64,000 nucleotides of DNA, from assembly GCF_900660485.1 (NCBI RefSeq), contig NZ_LR214951.1, positions 248,001 to 312,000 of the forward strand, written 5' to 3'. The position numbers were made by a program, and so were the translations under genes. Positions 56,631 through 64,000 of the stretch are shown here, piece by piece. The first letter of the stretch is position 1; every line of letters starts with the position of its first letter. The notes beneath the pieces were generated by a model. The model was not told where the DNA came from, did no database searches, and saw nothing but the letters and a program-made list of their open reading frames with translations. Source of the stretch: Mesomycoplasma neurolyticum. Its GTDB lineage: Bacteria > Bacillota_I > Bacilli_A > Mycoplasmatales > Metamycoplasmataceae.

Positions 56631-58682
56631 ATGATGAGAAATAAAAAAATTTTAAATATGCTTTTACAAATATCTCCTTTTGTAGTTGCAGGAACTTTGG
56701 TAACTGTTGGTTTTACATTAGGCAAAAATACAACATCACAAAAATATGATTATAATAACTTAATAACAAAAAATTTAAATGATGAAGTTAGTGATAAAAA
56801 TGAATTTAAAAAAGTTATAAAAAGAACAAAAAATTTTGTTATTCCACAAAATGACAATTTCAAGCAAATAGAACAAGAAATTAATAACACCTTTGAACTA
56901 AAATTATTACTTAATTATCCAGTTGAAGAAAAAAACACAATAAATGAAGATGTTGATTTTTTTACAAAAGAAAATAACAAAACAAAAGATGAATTATTTA
57001 AAAAATTTTCATATATAAAAAGTGGTGAAATTAGTAAATTATCACCTGTAATTTGGTTATTTTTTAACACTAATGAAGAAAAACAAAAATTTATTAATGA
57101 AATTGAAAAAGATGAAAATTTTTTTCAAATAATTGATTTGGAATACACAACTTCTGCTAATTCAAATAGTTTATTTAGTGAAATAAAAAATAAAGATCCT
57201 TATGAAGAAGATTGAGATAATTATCCAATTAAAATAACTAAAAATAATTTAAATGTTATAAATTTTGACAAAATTCACATAAATTCAAAACATCCTCGTA
57301 GCCAAATAGGGATAATGGAGGTATTCCATACAGTTGAAATAGAAAAAAATAATTATAAAATTATAAATAATGGCATCTTAGATAAAAATATAAGTAAAAA
57401 TATTTTCAAAGATTTTCAAATCTATAATAATGATGGAACTCCTAGTAGTCATGCAGGCGTAGTAGCTGGAATAGCAGCAGGGAGAGATGGGGTTGACACA
57501 GAAGCAAAAGTTTATTCAGCTGGTTTTATAAATGATTCGATGTGACAAAAGCAAATTGAATGAATGGTTATAGACAATGGAGTTAGAGTAATTAACCATA
57601 GTTATGGAGCAGGAAAACATGAAGGAAATGAAGAATATGGTGAGCAAGCATATTTTATTGATTACATATCTAGAAAATACGGTGTAGTTAATGTTTTTGC
57701 AGCTGGTAATGGTCATAATAAAGACCCAAAAGAATATAATAAATATATTGATAGAGATAATTTATCTTTCAATTCAATTGTTGTTGGTGCTCTTCAAAAA
57801 GATAGCACAAAAAATAACTACAAAATTGCTAATTATTCAAATAGAACACTAGAAAATAAATATAATGAGTTACCCAAACCATTAGTTGTTGCACCGGGTT
57901 ATTTTGAATATAAAAATCGTAATAATCAAGACATTAAAGATCAAGGGACAAGTTATGCTGCACCACTAGTTACAGGAGCAATAAGTGTTTTATTAAAAGA
58001 AAAAAGTTGATTGAATGATGATTGAAAAAGAGTTCCAGCAATAAAAGCAATTTTAGCTGCTTCTTCAATATTAAATCCAAAAGATAAAGATTTAAATATA
58101 AATAGTAATGGTTTAAGTAAAACTTATGGTTCAGGATTAATTGATTATGAAAGAATGCTAAAAGCATATATTCCTGTTGAAGTTGTGCATTTTGACAAAA
58201 ATCAAAAAGAATATATTATGAAAGATGATAATCTATTTTTAAATAATGGTGATAAAATAAAAATAGCTTCTTCTTGAATGTTTAATGCCGGAATTTTAAA
58301 AAATGAAAAAACAAAACCTGCTTTTTGAGAAAGATCTTTTTGATGATGATTAAATCCTTTTAATTGAGGAAAAAAAGCTAATAATCAAGATGAAATTGAT
58401 AATTGAAATAAAAACTACAATAAATCTGATTGATTAAAAAAAGAAAAAACTTTTCAAAAACAAAATTCTCGTTTTTTTAGTGATTTTGACTTATATTTAG
58501 AAAAATGAAATGGGCATTCATGAGAAACAGTTAAAAGCGTTTTATCTATAAATAGCAATGTTGAAGTAATTGAATATACATCAGATGAAAAAGCTAAATA
58601 CAGGATAAAAGTTAAGCGATATACAAGTCCCTATGAGGAATTTGTTGATGATATAATGGCGGTCACTTATGTTAAAAATTAA
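56631..58682 (+). CDS. Subtilisin-like (S8) serine protease
   Basis: 683 aa with UGA as Trp. Residues 9-30 are a membrane/signal segment. About 60-190 resemble an inhibitor propeptide (SPVIWLFFNTNEEKQKFINEIEKDENFFQIIDLEY). Catalytic domain about 220-470: His274 in SSHAGVVAGIAAG, oxyanion Asn360 in FAAGNGH, Ser441 in GTSYAAPLVTGA. The Asp position is occupied by Glu230 in IGIMEVFH. A C-terminal region of about 210 residues, Trp-rich through UGA codons, has no recognised domain; its last 90 residues are repeated downstream. The lipoprotein gene starts inside its end (14-nt overlap). Probably surface-anchored. Confidence 0.88.
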
Positions 58683-59508
58683 AAAAAATATAAAAATATT
58701 TTTTTTATTAAGTTTTTTATTTATGCCTTTTTTATTTACTTCTTGCATTGTAGTAACAAAAATTAAAGAAAATGATAAAAAAGAACCAAATGATTCATAT
58801 TATTGACTTCCAGAATACAAAGAAGGTTCAGAGGAAAAAGGTAAAATATGATCATGAGTTAATAAAACATACAAAAAGAATAATGTTGAAAAATTTTATT
58901 ATAGATCTTTAATTAAAAGAATCCCAGATAAAGCTCCATCAGAAGAAGAAGTTTATGAAAAAATTTTTGGACAACCAAAATTAGAATCAGATGTTTTTAA
59001 TTATAAAGAATTAAAAAATGTTGATGATTTTGAAAAAGTTTTTGGTCAAAATGGAGAAATACTTTTTGACTTATTTTTTAGATTATATAAACAGGGAAAA
59101 AATATTAATAATCATGAAGAAACAATTTTTGGTACATGAAAAATAAATGATATTTTGATTAATAAAAAAATACCAAAGAAAGAATTAGAACATTTTTTTG
59201 AAAACAATAATATTTTTTTATATGTAACAAAAGGTCCTTCTGAATATGATATGTTTATTAAAAATGATGAAAATAATAAAAAAATAATTGTTCAACCTTT
59301 TGTTATTTGGCCGAGGAGTCATATAAAATATAATGAATATATTACATTGAATATAAAACCTGATGCTTATTATTTTTTACCTTATTCAAAAAAATATGAA
59401 CTTGATTTTAAAAAACCTATACCTCCATATACTCCATCTCATGATGATATAGTTAATGAAATTTTAGAATTGACTGCAAAAAACGATGCAAAAAATAAAA
59501 AAATATAG
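58669..59508 (+). CDS. Lipoprotein downstream of S8 protease, copy 1
   Basis: 279 aa with UGA as Trp. Signal MLKIKKNIKIFFLLSFLFMP with FTSC, Cys26. The mature part is charged, beginning VVTKIKENDKKEPNDSYYWLPEYKEGSEEKGKIWSWVNKTY, with a conserved FGTWKINDILI block and a C-terminal region rich in aromatic residues. No known family recognised. Translationally coupled to the protease (14-nt overlap), suggesting partners. Four near-identical copies lie in the window. Confidence 0.85.
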
Positions 59509-59890
59509 TTTAGTAAAACACGATAAAATAAGTTAAATACTATAATGGTCATTTTTTAATTTATCATTTTATTATTCAGAATTAGTAAATATTGAAATTA
59601 TATTTGCAATTAAATGATTTGAAATTGACTATAAATCACTTGTTTCAACTTTTGATAATGAGTTAAAAAAATTGTAACGCTTTATAATATTTAATGAATG
59701 AAATAACTTTTTATAGCTAATTTCTTTTTGAATTATTTACGAAAAAACACGTTGTATTTTTTAAAAAAATAAAAAAATCTTAATTTTAATAAAAAAATAC
59801 TATTTTTAAATATAAAAAAATTTTTTTTAAAAAAATAACATAAAAAAAATATAATTAAAATATGCTAAAAAAATATAAAGTAAGGTAAAA
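59509..59890. other. Intergenic segment of the 1.49-kb repeat
   Basis: 382 bp. The left 225 bp has no full gene; one frame near 59545-59675 reads WSFFNLSFYYSELVNIEIIF without a start, perhaps a fossil of a larger ORF. The right 155 bp duplicates the protease promoter (compare 56474-56640). The same segment recurs at 61002-61383 and 62495-62875. Confidence 0.6.
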
Positions 59891-60175
59891 ATGATAAGAA
59901 ATAAAAACTACAATAAATCTGATTGATTAAAAAAAGAAAAAACTTTTCAAAAACAAAATTCTCGTTTTTTTAGTGATTTTGACTTATATTTAGAAAAATG
60001 AAATGGGCATTCATGAGAAACAGTTAAAAGCGTTTTATCTATAAATAGCAATGTTGAAGTAATTGAATATACATCAGATGAAAAAGCTAAATACAGGATA
60101 AAAGTTAAGCGATATACAAGTCCCTATGAGGAATTTGTTGATGATATAATGGAGGTCACTTATGTTAAAAATTAA
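59891..60175 (+). CDS. Truncated protease: start fused to C-terminal segment, copy 2
   Basis: 94 aa with UGA as Trp. The first 6 codons (MIRNKN) are the protease start with one change; the rest (YNKSDWLKKEKTFQKQNSRF onward) is the protease C-terminus. All catalytic parts are gone. The fusion point is GAAATAAAAA, present both at the protease start and at 58403. Promoter, AAGG and reading frame are kept, so a small protein could be made, and the lipoprotein start overlaps its end as in the full gene. No signal or membrane segment remains, so any product would be cytosolic. Confidence 0.7.
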
Positions 60176-61388
60176 AAAAAATATAAAAATATTTTTTTTA
60201 TTAAGTTTTTTATTTATGCCTTTTTTATTTACTTCTTGCATTGTAGTAACAAAAATTAAAGAAAATGATAAAAAAGAACCAAATGATTCATATTATTGAC
60301 TTCCAGAATACAAAGAAGGTTCAGAGGAAAAAGGTAAAATATGATCATGAGTTAATAAAACATACAAAAAAAATAATGTTGAAAAATTTTATTATAGATC
60401 TTTAATTAAAAGAATCCCAGATAAAGCTCCATCAGAAGAAGAAGTTTATGAAAAAATTTTTGGACAACCAAAATTAGAATTAGATGTTTTTAATTATAAA
60501 GAATTAAAAAATGTTGATGATTTTGAAAAAGTTTTTGGTCAAAATGGAGAAATACTTTTTGACTTATTTTTTAGATTATATAAACAGGGAAAAAATATTA
60601 ATAATCACGAAGAAACAATTTTTGGTACATGAAAAATAAATGATATTTTGATTAATAAAAAAATACCAAAGAAAGAATTAGAACATTTTTTTGAAAACAA
60701 TAATATTTTTTTATATGTAACAAAAGGTCCTTCTGAATATGATATGTTTATTAAAAATGATGAAAATAATAAAAAAATAATTGTTCAACCTTTTGTTATT
60801 TGGCCGAGGAGTCATATAAAATATAATGAATATATTACATTGAATATAAAACCTGATGCTTATTATTTTTTACCTTATTCAAAAAAATATGAACTTGATT
60901 TTAAAAAACCTATACCTCCATATACTCCATCTCATGATGATATAGTTAATGAAATTTTAGAATTGACTGCAAAAAACGATGCAAAAAATAAAAAAATATA
61001 GTTTAGTAAAACACGATAAAATAAGTTAAATACTATAATGGTCATTTTTTAATTTATCATTTTATTATTCAGAATTAGTAAATATTGAAATTATATTTGC
61101 AATTAAATGATTTGAAATTGACTATAAATCACTTGTTTCAACTTTTGATAATGAGTTAAAAAAATTGTAACGCTTTATAATATTTAATGAATGAAATAAC
61201 TTTTTATAGCTAATTTCTTTTTGAATTATTTACGAAAAAACACGTTGTATTTTTTAAAAAAATAAAAAAATCTTAATTTTAATAAAAAAATACTATTTTT
61301 AAATATAAAAAAATTTTTTTTAAAAAAATAACATAAAAAAAATATAATTAAAATATGCTAAAAAAATATAAAGTAAGGTAAAAATGAT
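59896..61388 (+). repeat. 1.49-kb tandem repeat, unit 2
   Basis: Direct repeat of unit 1, differing at only a few bases. Confidence 0.9.
60162..61001 (+). CDS. Lipoprotein, copy 2
   Basis: 279 aa, nearly identical to the copy at 58669 (one clear change is Ser to Leu in KLESDVF). Lipobox FTSC retained; start overlaps the truncated protease by 14 nt. Confidence 0.85.
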
Positions 61389-61668
61389 AAGAAATAAAAA
61401 CTACAATAAATCTGATTGATTAAAAAAAGAAAAAACTTTTCAAAAACAAAATTCTCGTTTTTTTAGTGATTTTGACTTATATTTAGAAAAATGAAATGGG
61501 CATTCATGAGAAACAGTTAAAAGCGTTTTATCTATAAATAGCAATGTTGAAGTAATTGAATATACATCAGATGAAAAAGCTAAATACAGGATAAAAGTTA
61601 AGCGATATACAAGTCCCTATGAGGAATTTGTTGATGATGTAATGGCGGTCACTTATGTTAAAAATTAA
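61384..61668 (+). CDS. Truncated protease, copy 3
   Basis: 94 aa, same fusion as at 59891, open throughout. One base change (ATA to GTA) gives Val near the end. Confidence 0.7.
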
Positions 61669-62880
61669 AAAAAATATAAAAATATTTTTTTTATTAAGTT
61701 TTTTATTTATGCCTTTTTTATTTACTTCTTGCATTGTAGTAACAAAAATTAAAGAAAATGATAAAAAAGAACCAAATGATTCATATTATTGACTTCCAGA
61801 ATACAAAGAAGGTTCAGAGGAAAAAGGTAAAATATGATCATGAGTTAATAAAACATACAAAAAAAATAATGTTGAAAAATTTTATTATGAATCTTTAATT
61901 AAAAGAATCCCAGATAAAGCTCCATCAGAAGAAGAAGTTTATGAAAAAATTTTTGGACAACCAAAATTAGAATCAGATGTTTTTAATTATAAAGAATTAA
62001 AAAATGTTGATGATTTTGAAAAAGTTTTTGGTCAAAATGGAGAAATACTTTTTGACTATTTTTTTGACTTATATAACTGAGAAAAAAATATTAATAATTA
62101 CGAAGAAACAATTTTTGGTACATGAAAAATAAATGATATTTTGATTGATAAAAAAATACCAAAGAAAGAATTAGAACATTTTTTTGAAAACAATAATATT
62201 TTTTTATATGTAACAAAAGGTCCTTCTGAATATGATATGTTTATTAAAAATGATGAAAATAATAAAAAAATAATTGTTCAACCTTTTGTTATTTGGCCAA
62301 GGAGTCATATAAAATATAATGAATATATTACATTGAATATAAAACCTGATGCTTATTATTTTTTACCTTATTCAAAAAAATATGAACTTGATTTTAAAAA
62401 ACCTATACCTCCATATACTCCATCTCATGATGATATAGTTAATGAAATTTTAGAATTGACTGCAAAAAACGATGCAAAAAATAAAAAAATATAGTTTAGT
62501 AAAACATGATAAAATAAGTTAAATACTATAATGGTCATTTTTTAATTTATCATTTTATTATTCAGAATTAGTAAATATTGAAATTATATTTGCAATTAAA
62601 TAATTTGAAATTGACTATAAATCACTTGTTTCAACTTTTGATAATGAGTCAAAAAAATTGTAACACTTTATAATATTTAATGAATGAAATAACTTTTTAT
62701 AGCTAATTTCTTTTTGAATTATTTACCAAAAACACGTTGTATTTTTTAAAAAAATAAAAAAATCTTAATTTTAATAAAAAAATACTATTTTTAAATATAA
62801 AAAAATTTTTTTTAAAAAAATAACATAAAAAAAATATAATTAAAATATGCTAAAAAAATATAAAGTAAGGTAAAAATGAT
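61389..62880 (+). repeat. 1.49-kb tandem repeat, unit 3
   Basis: Direct repeat, 1,492 bp. Confidence 0.9.
61655..62494 (+). CDS. Lipoprotein, copy 3
   Basis: 279 aa with UGA as Trp. Mostly identical to copies 1 and 2, but a cluster of changes at about 130-145 (FDYFFDLYNWEKNINNYEE against FDLFFRLYKQGKNINNHEE) marks local divergence. Confidence 0.85.
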
Positions 62881-63160
62881 AAGAAATAAAAACTACAATA
62901 AATCTGATTGATTAAAAAAAGAAAAAACTTTTCAAAAACAAAATTCTCGTTTTTTTAGTGATTTTGACTTATATTTAGAAAAATGAAATGGGCATTCATG
63001 AGAAACAGTTAAAAGCGTTTTATCTATAAATAGCAATGTTGAAGTAATTGAATATACATCAGATGAAAAAGCTAAATACAGGATAAAAGTTAAGCGATAT
63101 ACAAGTCCCTATGAGGAATTTGTTGATGATGTAATGGCGGTCACTTATGTTAAAAATTAA
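62876..63160 (+). CDS. Truncated protease, copy 4
   Basis: 94 aa, same fusion as copies 2 and 3, reading frame open. Confidence 0.7.
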
Positions 63161-64000
63161 AAAAAATATAAAAATATTTTTTTTATTAAGTTTTTTATTT
63201 ATGCCTTTTTTATTTACTTCTTGCATTGTAGTAACAAAAATTAAAGAAAATGATGAAAAAGAACCAAATGATTCATATTATTGACTTCCAGAATACAAAG
63301 AAGGTTCAGAAGAAAAAGGTAAAATATGATCATGAGTTAATAAAACATACAAAAAAAATAATGTTGAAAAATTTTATTATAGATCTTTAATTAAAAGAAT
63401 CCCAGATAAAGCTCCATCAGAAGAAGAAGTTTATGAAAAAATTTTTGGACAACCAAAATTAGAATTAGATGTTTTTAATTATAAAGAATTAAAAAATGTT
63501 GATGATTTTGAAAAAGTTTTTGGTCAAAATGGAGAAATACTTTTTGACTTATTTTTTAGATTATATAAACAGGGAAAAAATATTAATAATCACGAAGAAA
63601 CAATTTTTGGTACATGAAAAATAAATGATATTTTGATTAGAAAAAAAATACCAAAGAAAGAAATAGAACATTTTTTTGAAAACAATAATATTTTTTTATA
63701 TGTAACAAAAGGTCCTCTTGAACATGATATGTTTATTAAAAATGATGAAAATAATAAAAAAATAATTGTTCAACCTTTTGTTATTTGGCCAAGGAGTCAT
63801 ATAAAATATAATGAAATTGTTAGTGATGATATAAAACCTGATGCTTATTATTTTTTACCTTATTCAAAAAAATATGAACTTGATTTTAGAAAACGTATAC
63901 CTCTAGATACTCCAACTCATGATGATATAGTTAATGAAATTTTAGAATTGACTGCAAAAAACGATGCAAAAAATAAATAATTTTAATTTATAAAACACTA
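62881..64000 (+). repeat. 1.49-kb tandem repeat, unit 4 (divergent or cut by window end)
   Basis: Matches the other units up to about 63975. After the lipoprotein stop the sequence no longer follows the repeat, so this is probably the last unit. Confidence 0.8.
63147..63980 (+). CDS. Lipoprotein, copy 4
   Basis: 277 aa, the most divergent copy: changes include PLEHDMF for PSEYDMF, NEIVSDDIKPD for NEYITLNIKPD, and RKRIPLDTPTHDD for KKPIPPYTPSHDD, and it lacks the last two residues. Changes cluster in the C-terminal half. Confidence 0.85.

Larger units (their letters stand above)
58403..59895 (+). repeat. 1.49-kb tandem repeat, unit 1
   Basis: Starts in the protease C-terminal coding region at GAAATAAAAACTACAATAAA and runs through the lipoprotein, the intergenic region and a copy of the protease promoter and start to the next GAAATAAAAAC. 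Units 2 and 3 follow with near-identical sequence and a period of 1,493 and 1,492 bp. Confidence 0.9.

Noticed and set aside
59545-59675. Possible transposase C-terminal fossil in the repeat spacer
   Set aside because: The frame reading WSFFNLSFYYSELVNIEIIF and a later W-N-N-F-L...L-I-S-F hint faintly at an IS256-type end, but there are stops, no start, no inverted repeats and no other transposase sequence. Too weak to call.
56631-63980. MIB-MIP immunoglobulin-cleaving system
   Set aside because: The protease is S8 (GTSYAAP), whereas MIP proteins are a different serine-protease family with a DUF31 domain; the lipoproteins lack recognisable MIB features and are far shorter.

Overview
The window reads as a mollicute chromosome. 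It is extremely AT-rich, and nearly every gene is open only when UGA is read as tryptophan (genetic code 4); read with the standard code the genes break at dozens of UGA codons. Lipobox lipoproteins, a long PTS glucose permease and the sialic-acid cluster suggest a Mycoplasma/Mycoplasmopsis of the hominis/synoviae type. The species is not determined.

Layout. (1) 1-6,100: the atpC end, a lipoprotein, a decayed second atpC, a second lipoprotein, then pepP and rpmG on the minus strand. This is a tandem duplication whose first copy has lost pepP/rpmG by a deletion between 11-bp repeats. (2) 6,175-10,813: ptsG (minus), then an nfeD/SPFH pair (plus). (3) 10,890-22,368: a type I restriction-modification locus, with hsdR, hsdM and hsdS in series on the minus strand, four further hsdS genes in mixed orientation and a tyrosine-recombinase gene at the far edge. 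Each extra hsdS carries a 16-bp inverted repeat over its start codon and a 20-bp inverted repeat between its two target-recognition domains, so the array looks built to shuffle specificity. One hsdS is switched off by a one-base poly-A indel. (4) 22,847-26,296: a large surface M60-like metalloprotease with a beta-helix-like region and a T14 tract in its promoter. (5) 26,371-32,909: a housekeeping operon, asp23-fakA-plsX-rnc-smc (minus). (6) 33,088-37,289: trpS-thrS-membrane protein-tpiA-yneF (plus). (7) 37,538-38,240: eight tRNA genes (minus). (8) 38,645-46,331: a ROK kinase (minus), then a sugar operon of GH13 glucosidase, two ABC permeases, an ATPase with a large coiled-coil insert and a binding lipoprotein. 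(9) 46,577-56,391: sialic-acid utilisation, with two sodium:solute symporters bracketing nanQ, nanE, nanA, nanI sialidase, a ROK kinase (probable nanK) and an RpiR regulator. (10) 56,631-64,000: a subtilisin-like protease plus lipoprotein pair, followed by three more tandem copies of a 1.49-kb unit in which the protease is reduced to its C-terminal 90 residues while the lipoprotein stays intact.

How it fits together. Extracellular enzymes (sialidase, M60 and S8 proteases) could release glycans and peptides at a host surface. Symporters and ABC/PTS systems import the sugars, and NanA/NanE/ROK enzymes feed them toward amino-sugar phosphates; nagA and nagB are not in this window. The rest of the accessory content (hsdS array, duplicated lipoproteins, homopolymer tracts in promoters) looks like variation machinery.
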